Assembly (NCBI RefSeq): GCF_903853455.1
Contig: NZ_CAINTR010000114.1
Location: 62,001 to 126,000, forward strand
Direction of reading: 5' to 3'
Origin: an uncultured Magnetospirillum sp.
GTDB taxonomy: Bacteria > Pseudomonadota > Alphaproteobacteria > Rhodospirillales > Magnetospirillaceae
DNA length: 64,000 nt
Notes under the pieces: model-generated
Seen by the model: only the letters and a program-made list of their open reading frames with translations
The model's database searches: none
Told to the model about the DNA's origin: nothing
Part shown: piece after piece, positions 26,909-35,794 of the stretch
Position numbering within the stretch: position 1 is the first letter of the stretch
How the letters are laid out: every line of letters begins with the position of its first letter
Made by a program: the position numbers and the translations under genes

Positions 26909-27760
26909 TTACTCCCAGCCCGGCCGAACCCCCGGACCGCTCGACCCCGCCCCGCGCGACGGCGTGGCGGGAATGGCGAAGCCCTGATTGAAGGCCAGAC
27001 GGGTGATCAGGATGAATTTGAAAACCCAGCCGCCCGCCGCCGCCAGCAGGCCGGCGGCCATCAGCAGCAGCGGCGCGGCGATGCCGACCACCGCCAGCAC
27101 CGCCGGAACGGCATGGCCATAGAGTCCGAAGGGCCGATCCAGCGCGCGGACCGCCACCAGGACCCGCCCCGGCGCTCGTCCCGCCTCCAGCCGAACGACA
27201 TAGCGGCGCCAGCAGACGAAGCGCAGCCCCAACAACCCCAGCAGCAGCCCGCCCAGCCAAGCCGGCTGGGTCAGCGGCAGGATGAGGCCGGCGCCCTCCA
27301 CCGCCGCGCTCGCCAGGATCAGCGGCACCACCCGAGGCTCGCGCCAGGCGGGGATGCCCTGGGCTCCGGTCAGAATGCGGGCCTGACAGCCGACGAACCC
27401 CACCGCCGCCAGCGCCGCCGCTCCCAGCAGGGGGCGGGAATCCAGCGCCGCCGCCCCGAAGCCGCAGCCGAACACAACCAGCGCCACCAGCGCTTCGCGG
27501 GTCATCCAAGAGGTTGCGGGATGGCGGTAGACGTTGAGCGCCCGCAACGGCTTGCCGATCTCCAGCCAGACGCAGAACAGGCCGGCGCCGATCAGACCGC
27601 ATCCCAGCACGGCAACCAGCCAGGGCGAGAGCCCGGTCAGGACCCCGATGACCAGAACACCGGCGCCGCTGCCGCCGCCGATGAAATTGCCGGCCGCCCG
27701 CCAGTCCCAGGTGACTTGGTGCCAAGGGCTGATGCCGGCGAACTGGGTGGTGTCGCTCAT
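26909..27760 (-). CDS. padD: PadD-like membrane subunit (NrfD/DmsC type)
   Basis: A 283-residue integral membrane protein with eight or so hydrophobic helices. The N-terminal PWHQVTWDWRAAGNFIGGGSG and LEIGKPLRALNVYRHPATSWM resemble NrfD/DmsC-type quinone-interacting anchors. Downstream of a four-cluster ferredoxin subunit and a molybdopterin subunit, it fits PadD of phenylacetyl-CoA:acceptor oxidoreductase, passing electrons to the quinone pool. The ATG at 27760 overlaps the padC stop (ATGA). The assignment relies on context as well as family. Confidence 0.82.
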   Translation of the reverse strand: MSDTTQFAGISPWHQVTWDWRAAGNFIGGGSGAGVLVIGVLTGLSPWLVAVLGCGLIGAGLFCVWLEIGKPLRALNVYRHPATSWMTREALVALVVFGCGFGAAALDSRPLLGAAALAAVGFVGCQARILTGAQGIPAWREPRVVPLILASAAVEGAGLILPLTQPAWLGGLLLGLLGLRFVCWRRYVVRLEAGRAPGRVLVAVRALDRPFGLYGHAVPAVLAVVGIAAPLLLMAAGLLAAAGGWVFKFILITRLAFNQGFAIPATPSRGAGSSGPGVRPGWE

Positions 27761-28410
27761 GTGCCGTGATCCCACAGGTAGTGGATGTTGGGACCGGTCC
27801 CCAGATCCTCGTGCATGCGGAACGACGGGGTGCGCGCCAGCAGAACCGAAACGGTGCTGACGGGATCATCCAGGTCGCCGAAGGTCAGGGCGCGGGCGAG
27901 GCAGGCGTTGACGCAGGCGGGGCTCGCCTCCGGGTCCACACCGGGAGTCAGCCCCTGGGCCAGCCCCTCGTCGATACGGTCCACGCAGAAGGTGCATTTC
28001 TGGGCGACGCCGATGGTGCGCGGGTCGAACCGCGCCTCCTCCGAGGCGATGCGGCCGTGTTCGGCATAGGCCGCCACCGGCTCGGCGATCTTGCCGCGCG
28101 CCTGATAGGGGCAGGCCAGGATGCAATAGCCGCAGCCGATGCAGACATCATAGTCCTGGGTGACGATGCCGTCGGCCCGTTTTTTGGTGGCGGTGCTGGG
28201 ACAGGCCTTGGTGCAGGGCGGATCGTCGCAGTGATTGCAGCCCACCGGCACGAAGGCGCGGCGCACATCCGGGTAGTCCCCCGCCTCCATGTCGACCACC
28301 CGCCGCCACATCACGCCGGGGGGCGTGGCGTTGGCGTGGCGGCAGGCCGAGGAACAGGTCTGACAGCCGACGCAGCGGCGCAGATCGGCGACCATGCCCC
28401 AGCGGCTCAT
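27757..28410 (-). CDS. padC: PadC-like iron-sulfur subunit
   Basis: A 217-residue electron-transfer protein of the DmsB/NrfC type. Four cysteine clusters are visible: CVGCQTCSSAC, CNHCDDPPCTKAC, CIGCGYCILAC and a split CTFC plus CVNAC, enough for four [4Fe-4S] centres. It begins MSRWGMVADL with no export signal. Start and stop codons overlap padB and padD as ATGA. It would carry electrons from the molybdenum site to the membrane subunit. A longer frame up to 29718 is only a shadow of padB. Confidence 0.88.
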   Translation of the reverse strand: MSRWGMVADLRRCVGCQTCSSACRHANATPPGVMWRRVVDMEAGDYPDVRRAFVPVGCNHCDDPPCTKACPSTATKKRADGIVTQDYDVCIGCGYCILACPYQARGKIAEPVAAYAEHGRIASEEARFDPRTIGVAQKCTFCVDRIDEGLAQGLTPGVDPEASPACVNACLARALTFGDLDDPVSTVSVLLARTPSFRMHEDLGTGPNIHYLWDHGT

Positions 28411-31139
28411 CGCGGGCCTCCCACCCGGCGGATGCTGACCCGCACCACGTCGGCGCCCGAGCCGGTGGCGTCGGTGAGGTCGAGATCCATGGGGGTCAGC
28501 GAATTCATGCTGGGCGTGTCGAAGTCCTTGGCGAAGGGCGTCTTCCAGTGGCCGAACTGCCCGATCATCAGCAAGGTGTCGGGCCGGATGCCCTGGCGCA
28601 GCACCACCCGTCCCTGCACCTTGTTGATGTGCGAGGCGACCTCGACGGTGTCGCCGTCGGCAATGCCCATGCCCCGCGCCGTCGCCGCGTTCATGATGAC
28701 GCCGTTGTGGCCGGCGATGTTCTCGGCCATCTCGCGGATGATCTGGACGCCCACGTTGCCGCCCCAGGAGTACTGCATGCTGCGGGACGTCAGCAGCCAG
28801 AACGGGAAGTCCTCCGGCCTGTGGCCGTGCTTGACCAGGACCTTCTCCCAGATGCCGGGAAAGTCCTTCCACTTGGGCAGGGCCTGATACTCGGCCAATT
28901 GGGTGTCCCACCAGTCGATGCCGGATTCGTGCAGGCGGTTGCCCAATTGGGTTCCGACCCGGGCCAGCCGCTCCTGATAGGGCAGCTCGAAACGCAGGCC
29001 CTGATCCACCAGGGTGGGGAACAGATACCAATCCAGCCGTGGGAACGAGGTCACCAGGAAGCCGTTCTCCTTGAACCAGCCGAGGTCGCGCGGCTCGCCG
29101 CCGATCTCGGCCGAGGCGGCGCGGCAATTGGCGTCCCAAATCTCCTCCACCGAATGCTCGCGCGTCACGTCCAGGCTGAAGTCGAACGCCTTGCCGACCA
29201 GGCCGATACCGGCGGCGCCCCGGTTGATGGCGGCGTTGTATTTCTCCAGCAGGCCGGTGCGCTTGGCCAGTTGAGTCGAGATCCAGGTGAAGTCGCGAGT
29301 CTCGCCCTTGGGCTCGACCACCGGCTGGCGGAGCGCGAAGCCCTGGTGGTCCCAGAACTGCTCGACGAACTTGGTGCCGCCGATGCGGATCAGCTGCAGC
29401 CCCTCCAGATCGGTGCAATCGGGCAGCAGCACGTCGGCCATGTGGTTGGTTTCGTCCATGGTGTAGGCGAAGCAGGCCACGAACGGAAAGCGCGCCATGG
29501 TGTCGGTGACGGCGGCGGTGTCCCAGAACGAGATGGCGGGATTGGTGCGGTAGACGATCCACACATCGGGCGCGGTGGCCTCGGGCCAGTGTTCCGGTTT
29601 GTCGCGCATGAAGGCCCAGGCCAGATGGGTGGGACCCAGCGCCTGACTCCACGGCGAATTGGCGGCCAGCGGCACCAGCATGCGGTGGCCGTTGCGGCCG
29701 GTGGGACGCGACGTCCATTTCTCGCGATCAGTCTCGTTCCAGGGAAAGGCCATGAAGCCGTCCTCGCCCGGCCGCACGCTGTCCAGCCGGTTGGTCGCCG
29801 GCCGATTGAGGCGCACCGTGGTGCCCAGCATGCCGCCCGGCACCTCCAGCCCGCCGACCAGACAGGCCAGCAGAGTCCGCGCCCAGCAGCATTCATAGCC
29901 GCCCCAGCCGTTGTTGACGCTTTTGCCCAAGGAAATGGAGACCGGACGGAACGGCAGGGTGCGGCCTTCCACCTCCATAGTGTCGCCGACACAGGCATGG
30001 TCGAGGAACTCGTTGGCGACCTTGCGGATCTTGGCGGCCGGCACGTCGCACAGCCCCGCCGCCCAGTCCGGGGTATAGGAACGCACATGCTCGACCAGCA
30101 TGGTGTGGCTGGTCACCCCCACCACATCCGCGTGGCTCCAATGATCGTCGTCGGCACCGACCTCCAGCGCCGCGACGCGGAAGCGCCCTTCCAGCGCCGG
30201 GGCGATGCCGGGTGTGTCGAAGGCCACCGCCTTGTCCTGCCCGGTATCCCACACCAGCGGCTTGCGGCTATGGGGGTCGCGCAGGAAGAAGCCGTTGGGG
30301 CCGACCAGATAGGGCGAGGAGGTGTGGTTCGCCAGGAACGGCGCGTCCAACTCGTCCAGCCGCCGCTCGTGCAGCAGAACGTGGATCATGGCGAACAGGA
30401 AGGCGGCGTCGGTCTGCGGCTTGATGGGAATCCACTCGGCCGAGCACGCCCCGGTCACCGACAGATGGGGCTCGACCTGGACCCGCTTGGCACCACGCCC
30501 CCGCGCCTCGGCATGGCGGTAGACGCCGCAGACGCCGGCCGCCGCCTCGGTGTTGGCGCCGAACGACACCACATAGCGGTTGTTGGGGGTATCGGGGCAG
30601 ACGGTGAAGGCACGGTGCCACAGCTCGCCGTAGAGATGCTCCGAGTGGGTGCACTTGACGCCCTGGCCACTGCCATAGCTGAAGTCGATGGGGCCCCAGG
30701 AGGCGAGAAAGGCCGGCAAGGTGCCCATATAGGACATGGGGGTGCCGCCGCCGCCGAACGAGGCGGCGACGCGGGGAAAGCCGCTGTCGTCCAGCAGCCC
30801 CTTGGCCCGCACCTCCATCAGCTTGGCGGCGATCAGGTCCAGCGCCTCGTCCCACGACACCGGCACGAAGCCGGGATCCTCGCCCTTGCCCTTCTTGGGG
30901 TTGGTGCGCTTCATGGGCGTCAGGATACGATGGGGATTGTAGGTCTTCTGGACCAGCCCGAACGCCTTGACGCAGACCTTGCCCTCGGCGGGATGGATGT
31001 CGGCCGCCTTGAAGTTGGGCTCGACCTCGGTGGCCACCCCGTCCTCTACCTTGACCGTCAGCAGGTCCGGGCCGGCAACACACTGATAACAATAGGTTGG
31101 AACGCGCCGGACATTGGTCACCCTATCCCCCATCATCAT
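28407..31139 (-). CDS. padB: PadB-like molybdopterin catalytic subunit (phenylacetyl-CoA:acceptor oxidoreductase)
   Basis: A 910-residue molybdopterin oxidoreductase of the DMSO reductase family. The N-terminal Fe-S region has C17 and C20 in CYQC and C56 in KVCVKAFG; the usual third Cys (position 24) is Pro. ASFGGGGTPMSYMG, SYGSGQGVKC, and a C-terminal molybdopterin-dinucleotide domain with NAATARGMGIADGDTVEV follow. No Tat signal is seen, so the complex would face the cytoplasm. With PadC, PadD and an adjacent phenylacetate-CoA ligase it fits the enzyme that oxidises phenylacetyl-CoA to phenylglyoxylate in anaerobic degraders such as Thauera. The padEFGHI genes for the next step are absent. 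Other substrates remain possible. Confidence 0.82.
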   Translation of the reverse strand: MMMGDRVTNVRRVPTYCYQCVAGPDLLTVKVEDGVATEVEPNFKAADIHPAEGKVCVKAFGLVQKTYNPHRILTPMKRTNPKKGKGEDPGFVPVSWDEALDLIAAKLMEVRAKGLLDDSGFPRVAASFGGGGTPMSYMGTLPAFLASWGPIDFSYGSGQGVKCTHSEHLYGELWHRAFTVCPDTPNNRYVVSFGANTEAAAGVCGVYRHAEARGRGAKRVQVEPHLSVTGACSAEWIPIKPQTDAAFLFAMIHVLLHERRLDELDAPFLANHTSSPYLVGPNGFFLRDPHSRKPLVWDTGQDKAVAFDTPGIAPALEGRFRVAALEVGADDDHWSHADVVGVTSHTMLVEHVRSYTPDWAAGLCDVPAAKIRKVANEFLDHACVGDTMEVEGRTLPFRPVSISLGKSVNNGWGGYECCWARTLLACLVGGLEVPGGMLGTTVRLNRPATNRLDSVRPGEDGFMAFPWNETDREKWTSRPTGRNGHRMLVPLAANSPWSQALGPTHLAWAFMRDKPEHWPEATAPDVWIVYRTNPAISFWDTAAVTDTMARFPFVACFAYTMDETNHMADVLLPDCTDLEGLQLIRIGGTKFVEQFWDHQGFALRQPVVEPKGETRDFTWISTQLAKRTGLLEKYNAAINRGAAGIGLVGKAFDFSLDVTREHSVEEIWDANCRAASAEIGGEPRDLGWFKENGFLVTSFPRLDWYLFPTLVDQGLRFELPYQERLARVGTQLGNRLHESGIDWWDTQLAEYQALPKWKDFPGIWEKVLVKHGHRPEDFPFWLLTSRSMQYSWGGNVGVQIIREMAENIAGHNGVIMNAATARGMGIADGDTVEVASHINKVQGRVVLRQGIRPDTLLMIGQFGHWKTPFAKDFDTPSMNSLTPMDLDLTDATGSGADVVRVSIRRVGGPR

Positions 31140-31177
31140 CCTGATCCGGGGAAGTGTGGGCGAAGGCCGCCAGCGCT

Positions 31178-31203
31178 GTCTGTCACCCTGCGGGGTGACA
31201 GAC
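31178..31203 (-). terminator. Terminator hairpin after lysE
   Basis: Perfect 11-base stem (GTCTGTCACCC and complement) with a 4-base TGCG loop, 7 bases beyond the lysE stop and 39 bases upstream of padB. It separates the lysE transcript from the pad operon. No T-run follows. Confidence 0.65.
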
Positions 31204-31210
31204 TCTTAAC

Positions 31211-31846
31211 TCACGACCAGACGATCAGCTTGACCCCCAGCGCGATGAACACTCCGCCGGCGACGCGGTCCAGCCATCGCCCCGCCCCCGGCGCCCGGTT
31301 GAGCCCCTGCCCGACCCAGCCGGAGAAATAGCCGATGGCTCCGAACAGGATCACCGCCTGAAGGGTGAACAGCCCGCCCAGCTGGGCTGTCTGCCATGCC
31401 ACGCCACCACGTCCCGCATCGACGAATTGAGGCAGGAAGGCGAGAAAGAACAGCACCACCTTGGGATTGATGGCGTTGGCCACCAGCCCCTTGACGAACA
31501 ATGGCCACAGCCTCCCATCCCCCCCACCGTTCTGGGCCGCGACGGTGACTCCGCCGGTGCTGCGCACCGCCTGAATCCCCAGCCAAACCAGATAGAGCCC
31601 GCCGCAGATCTTGAGGCCGAGGAAGGCCCAGGCCGAGGCGGCGATCAGGGCGCTGATCCCCAACGCCGCCAAGGTGGTGTGACTGAGGCAGCCCAAGGCG
31701 CAGCCCAGGCCGAACACCATGCCCTGGCGCCGGCCGCGCGCGATTCCCAGACTGAGGATCATCAGATTATCGGGACCGGGCGACAGGGTGATCAGCATGG
31801 CCGCCACCAGAAATCCCGCCGCCTGCCATAGTCCGAGAAGCATCAT
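31211..31846 (-). CDS. LysE/RhtB family exporter
   Basis: A 211-residue membrane protein with six hydrophobic segments. The family signature SPGPDNLMILSLGIARGRRQG lies in the first loop (only its start is quoted: SPGPDNL), followed by GCALGCLSHTTLAALG and NPKVVLFFLAFLPQFV. Members export amino acids or related metabolites. The ATG at 31846 is preferred to the frame start at 31876. It diverges from the LuxR gene, which could regulate it; the substrate is unknown. Confidence 0.92.
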   Translation of the reverse strand: MMLLGLWQAAGFLVAAMLITLSPGPDNLMILSLGIARGRRQGMVFGLGCALGCLSHTTLAALGISALIAASAWAFLGLKICGGLYLVWLGIQAVRSTGGVTVAAQNGGGDGRLWPLFVKGLVANAINPKVVLFFLAFLPQFVDAGRGGVAWQTAQLGGLFTLQAVILFGAIGYFSGWVGQGLNRAPGAGRWLDRVAGGVFIALGVKLIVWS

Positions 31847-31940
31847 CTTGTACCTTTTCCAATCAACCGAACACAAAAGCCAATAAACACCGTTACGGAT
31901 GCCGCTATATACCGCAACGCAGCAATAGCGCTGCGATAGG

Positions 31941-32903
31941 ATGAGACGCTTTGCTCGACTGAATCAATCCATCCGTGATACGCTTCTTGCAAGATGGCGC
32001 CAAATCAATGCGCCGCGGGAGGTTGACGCCTTGGATATGCTCACCGGCAGCGCTGCCGCCCCACCGGCATGGCAGGACTGCACCGACATCGTCACGGACA
32101 TGGCGGATGGACGGCTGACGCGTGGCGTCGCCGCCCTGGTCGGCGCCATCGGGCAGCAAACCTTCTCCTGCCGGCTGGTCGAGCTGCTCACCGCCGCCGC
32201 CGCCATCGACCAGTTCAACATGATCACCTTGGACGCATCCGACACGGCCCACTGCGTCTACACTTGGCATCGGGCACGCGCCGACCTCGGCGCCAATCTG
32301 GTCGGCCGCTATGTGGACGGTCGTTTCCACACCCGCGATCCCGCCCTGACCGCCCTGCGCCGGCCGCAATCCGCCCGCCTGCGCATGGGAGTTCTGCTGC
32401 GCGAGCAGATCGAGGACGACTGGTACCGCAGCTTCTTCTTCGACGACGCCAAGCTGGGCGGCAAGCTGTCGATCCTGGAACAGGGCGCGCCGCTCGGCAT
32501 CTATCAGAACTTCTACAGCGCCGCCGGAGCGTCCAGCTTCTCGCCGCGCGAGATGGAGAATCTGGCCCGGCTGTCCGAAGTGGTCTCCCAATGCGTCATC
32601 CGCCACCGCGAACTGACGGCGCCGCACGTTGACAGCCGGCGGCGGCCGTCCAAGGACGAGGTCTCGCACCTGCTGGCCGAGCGGGCGCCTACCCTGGCGG
32701 CGCGCGAGTTGGAGGTCTGTTCGCGCATCGTCACCGGCTACACCACCGAGGCCATCGCACTGGACCTCGGCATCGCCCAGAACTCGGTCGCCACCTACCG
32801 CAAGCGCGCCTATGCCAAACTGAGGATCTGCAGCCAGCACGAGCTGTTCCTGCTGTGCCTGGGCGGCCGGATCACACCCCCGCCTTCGGGGCCTTGCCTT
32901 TAA
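31941..32903 (+). CDS. LuxR-family transcriptional regulator
   Basis: A 320-residue protein with a C-terminal LuxR helix-turn-helix (about 250-310: LAARELEVCSRIVTGYTTEA, then AQNSVATYRKRAYAKL). The N-terminal 240 residues are not a receiver domain and lack an obvious autoinducer-binding signature; a predicted GAF- or PAS-like ligand-binding fold is a guess. It diverges from lysE across a 94-base gap, which probably contains both promoters. It is 0.8 kb from the start of the pad operon, another possible target. Confidence 0.85.
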   Translation: MRRFARLNQSIRDTLLARWRQINAPREVDALDMLTGSAAAPPAWQDCTDIVTDMADGRLTRGVAALVGAIGQQTFSCRLVELLTAAAAIDQFNMITLDASDTAHCVYTWHRARADLGANLVGRYVDGRFHTRDPALTALRRPQSARLRMGVLLREQIEDDWYRSFFFDDAKLGGKLSILEQGAPLGIYQNFYSAAGASSFSPREMENLARLSEVVSQCVIRHRELTAPHVDSRRRPSKDEVSHLLAERAPTLAARELEVCSRIVTGYTTEAIALDLGIAQNSVATYRKRAYAKLRICSQHELFLLCLGGRITPPPSGPCL

Positions 32904-33325
32904 ACCGCCCTTTGGGATCGGTGGCATCGGCCGCCGCCGGGTGATGGAAAGCCCGGCCTGCGAGCTTGTCTTCACGAGAATCTCTCCGTGTTGCCGTCCC
33001 ACACTCTGCCAGAGGCCGCCGCCGCCGTCTGTCATCCCCGAGAGGGACAAAGACCGTCGCGGAGCTTGGCTTATCCCTGGATGGGATTCTCCTCCGAGGC
33101 TTCACCGCACGTCCAGGACTCGAATGCCATGAGCGCCACTCATTCCCAGAATCAGACGGGACGAAGGTGAACTTACCGACGTCTGTCCGACATAGGATTA
33201 TCCTTCGGCACGGTCACGAAACAACATTAGCGCCGCCGGGGACGACAGGGCAATTTCCCTGCTGACAACGGCCTTGCCAGAGGAATAAGCTTTCCTGGTC
33301 ACCCACCCAAGAGGGAGGACCCTAA
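32904..33325. other. Intergenic region without a supported gene
   Basis: Frames here (for example a 99-residue one at 32966-33265) are arginine- and proline-rich, lack ribosome sites and look like chance. The final 20 bases contain GAGGGAGGA, the ribosome binding site of the small YdcH-type gene. I see no clear promoter or repeat. Confidence 0.5.
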
Positions 33326-33499
33326 ATGAGCCTTCATGACCGTATCGAGTCTTTGAAAGCCAAGCATGCCGATCTGGAAACGGCCCTCGAGTCGCAGACC
33401 CGCAGCCTCAATCCAGACAATTCCCAGATCAAGGATCTGAAACGCAGAAAGCTGCGGATCAAGGACGAGTTGTCGACTATCGGCGCCTCCGCGCACTGA
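33326..33499 (+). CDS. YdcH/DUF465 family small protein
   Basis: A 57-residue helical protein beginning MSLHDRIESLKAKHADLE and containing LKRRKLRIKDELS near the C-terminus. This helix-turn-helix hairpin with a conserved K/R-rich second half is the YdcH (DUF465) pattern, common in proteobacteria and of unknown function. A strong GGGAGGA lies 9 bases upstream of the ATG. A second member is at 37486. A hairpin 22 bases past the stop suggests a monocistronic transcript. Confidence 0.85.
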   Translation: MSLHDRIESLKAKHADLETALESQTRSLNPDNSQIKDLKRRKLRIKDELSTIGASAH

Positions 33500-33815
33500 C
33501 CCCATCCACGAGCTAGGGTTCCCGACCCCGTTGGTCGGGTTGTCGTCGTGCCGACCGAGGCCGGGAACCCGTTCGCCGTGAGGCCATGTTCCGCCCACTC
33601 TCCCCACCCGTTGGGATGGGGCCGGGCCTGTAACCACATTCGCCGGACCGGCATGCGGAGGGCGTATCTGCTCGGTTCCGGCCGATCCAAACGGCCTTTG
33701 CAATATTTGCTGTTTTGCGGCATCCTCCCCACTCGCATGGAGGGGCGGCCCACTCGCTTTTTGGCGTGTCCAACGCCCCCCACCGGGAGCGGCAAAGCAG
33801 AGGAACCTGTCCGAC
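33500..33815. other. Intergenic region between ydcH-type gene and prpE
   Basis: Apart from the hairpin at 33521-33539 I see no gene. A longer pairing, GGGTTCCCG (33516-33524) with CGGGAACCC (about 33562-33570), encloses that hairpin. The prpE ribosome site AGAGGAA is at about 33800. No promoter consensus stands out; an AT-rich patch near 33700-33712 (GCAATATTTGC) may contribute. Confidence 0.5.
33521..33539 (+). terminator. Hairpin after the ydcH-type gene
   Basis: Stem CCCGACC/GGTCGGG with a 5-base loop, followed by TTGTCGTCGT, 21 bases after the stop codon. The T-content after the stem is modest. Confidence 0.5.
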
Positions 33816-35732
33816 ATGACCAATGCATACCAGCAAGCCTATGACAAATCGCTGAAAGACCCCGAGGGATTCTGGGGGGACGCGGCCCAGCTCGTCGACT
33901 GGTCCAAGCCCTGGGACAAGGTCCTGGACAGTTCCAACAAGCCGTTCTACCGCTGGTTCGTCGGCGCCGAGACCAACACCTGCTTCAACGCCATCGACCG
34001 CCATGTCAGGGACGGGCGCGGCAAGCAGGCCGCCATCATCTATGACAGCCCGGTCACCAACACCAACCGGACCATCAGCTATGACGAGCTGCTCGACCAG
34101 GTGTCCCGCCTGGCCGGCGCCATGGCGGCACTGGGCGTCGCCAAGGGCGACCGCGTCCTGCTCTACATGCCCATGGTTCCCGAGGCCCTGTTCGGCATGC
34201 TGGCGGTTGCCCGCCTGGGCGCCATCCACTCGGTGGTGTTCGGCGGCTTCGCCCCCAGCGAATTGGCGACCCGCATCAACGACGCCAAGCCCAAGGTGAT
34301 CCTGTCGGCCTCCTGCGGCATCGAAGGGTCCAAGGTCCTGGCCTACAAGCCCATGCTGGATCAGGCCATCGAACTGTCCGACCACAAGCCGTCCAACGTC
34401 ATCATGCTCCAGCGCCCGCAGGCCAAGGCCGAGCTGATCGCCGGACGCGACCTCGACTGGACCGAGGCGGTCGCCGCCGCCAAGCCGCATGACTGCGTGC
34501 CGGTGAAGGCCACCGATCCGCTCTACATCCTCTACACCTCCGGCACCACCGGCCAGCCCAAGGGCGTCGTTCGCGACAATGGCGGCCACATGGTGGCGCT
34601 GATGTGGTCCATGAAGTACATCTACAACATCAAGCCGGGCGAGGTGTTCTGGTCGGCCTCCGACGTGGGTTGGGTGGTCGGTCACTCCTATATCTGCTAT
34701 GCCCCCCTGCTCAACGGCAGCACCACCCTGGTCTACGAGGGCAAGCCGGTCGGAACTCCCGATGCCGGCGCCTTCTGGCGGGTGATCAGCCAGCACAAGG
34801 TGGCGTCGCTGTTCACCGCGCCCACCGCTTTCCGCGCCATCAAGCGCGAGGACCCCAATGCCGAGTTGCTGAAGAAGTACGATCTGTCGTGCTTCCGCGC
34901 CCTGTTCCTGGCGGGCGAGCGGTCCGATCCCGACACCATCAACTGGGCGGTGAACAACCTGAAGGTTCCGGTTGTCGATCATTGGTGGCAGACCGAGACC
35001 GGCTGGGCCATCGCCTCCAACTGCCTGGGCCTGCACGAATTCCCCATCAAGCCGGGTTCGCCGACCAAGCCGGTGCCGGGCTGGGGCCTGGAAGTGCTGG
35101 ACGAGGGGCATCAGCCCTGCGAAGCCGGCAAGGTGGGATCGCTGGTGGTGCGCCTGCCGCTGCCGCCCGGCGCGCTGCTGACCCTGTGGAACGCCGACCA
35201 GCGCTGCATCGACAGCTACTACGCCGAGTTCCCCGGCTGCTACAAGACCGCCGACGCCGGCATGATCGACGAAGACGGCTATGCTTATGTCATGTCGCGC
35301 ACCGACGACATCATCAATGTCGCCGGCCACCGCCTGTCCACCGGCGGCATGGAAGAAGTGCTGGCCAGCCACCCGGATGTGGCTGAATGCGCTGTGATCG
35401 GCGTCGCCGACCAATTGAAGGGGCAGTTGCCGCTGGGCTTCATCTGCCTCAAGGCCGGCGTGACCAAAAGCGACGAACAGGTCGTCGCCGAAGTGGTGCG
35501 GCTGGTGCGCGAGAAGATCGGCCCCGTCGCCGCCTTCAAGACTTGCACCGTCGTCAAGCGTCTGCCCAAGACCCGCTCGGGCAAGATCCTGCGCGGCACC
35601 ATGCAGAAGATCGCCGACAACCAGGACTTCAAGATGCCGGCGACCATCGACGATCCCTCCATTCTGGAGGAAATCGAAGAATCGCTGGAAGGCGTCGGCT
35701 ACGCCAAGGCCCGCAAGGAATCCGCCGAGTAA
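33816..35732 (+). CDS. prpE: Propionyl-CoA synthetase
   Basis: A 638-residue acyl-CoA synthetase that activates propionate with ATP and CoA. The N-terminal ACAS_N region includes DPEGFWGDAA; the AMP-binding P-loop is YTSGTTGQPKG, followed by SASDVGWVVGHSYI and the HWWQTETGWAI motif; the catalytic Lys is in KTRSGKILRG. The tryptophan-containing DVGWVVGHSYI and overall length match PrpE rather than acetyl-CoA synthetase, though overlap in specificity is known. No prpBCD genes are adjacent. A strong terminator follows 25 bases after the stop. Confidence 0.92.
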   Translation: MTNAYQQAYDKSLKDPEGFWGDAAQLVDWSKPWDKVLDSSNKPFYRWFVGAETNTCFNAIDRHVRDGRGKQAAIIYDSPVTNTNRTISYDELLDQVSRLAGAMAALGVAKGDRVLLYMPMVPEALFGMLAVARLGAIHSVVFGGFAPSELATRINDAKPKVILSASCGIEGSKVLAYKPMLDQAIELSDHKPSNVIMLQRPQAKAELIAGRDLDWTEAVAAAKPHDCVPVKATDPLYILYTSGTTGQPKGVVRDNGGHMVALMWSMKYIYNIKPGEVFWSASDVGWVVGHSYICYAPLLNGSTTLVYEGKPVGTPDAGAFWRVISQHKVASLFTAPTAFRAIKREDPNAELLKKYDLSCFRALFLAGERSDPDTINWAVNNLKVPVVDHWWQTETGWAIASNCLGLHEFPIKPGSPTKPVPGWGLEVLDEGHQPCEAGKVGSLVVRLPLPPGALLTLWNADQRCIDSYYAEFPGCYKTADAGMIDEDGYAYVMSRTDDIINVAGHRLSTGGMEEVLASHPDVAECAVIGVADQLKGQLPLGFICLKAGVTKSDEQVVAEVVRLVREKIGPVAAFKTCTVVKRLPKTRSGKILRGTMQKIADNQDFKMPATIDDPSILEEIEESLEGVGYAKARKESAE

Positions 35733-35757
35733 TCCACGGATTCAGCGATGGAAAGAC

Positions 35758-35794
35758 GACGCCCCCCGGAGCAATCCGGGGGGCGTCGGTGTTT
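35758..35794 (+). terminator. Rho-independent terminator of prpE
   Basis: Perfect 13-base GC-rich stem (GACGCCCCCCGGA at 35758-35770 and complement at 35775-35787), GCAA tetraloop, then GGTGTTTT. A strong intrinsic terminator for rightward transcription. Confidence 0.88.

Noticed and set aside
28548-31331. A 927-residue open frame on the plus strand
   Set aside because: It is antisense to padB, whose protein has clear domain signatures; GC-rich codon bias keeps this opposite frame open.
32966-33265. A 99-residue frame upstream of the YdcH-type gene
   Set aside because: No ribosome site, arginine-rich composition and no recognisable homology; three frames overlap here equally well.
33690-33720. 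Possible sigma-54 promoter before prpE
   Set aside because: GG and GC elements are not spaced 10 bases apart, so the -24/-12 consensus is not met.
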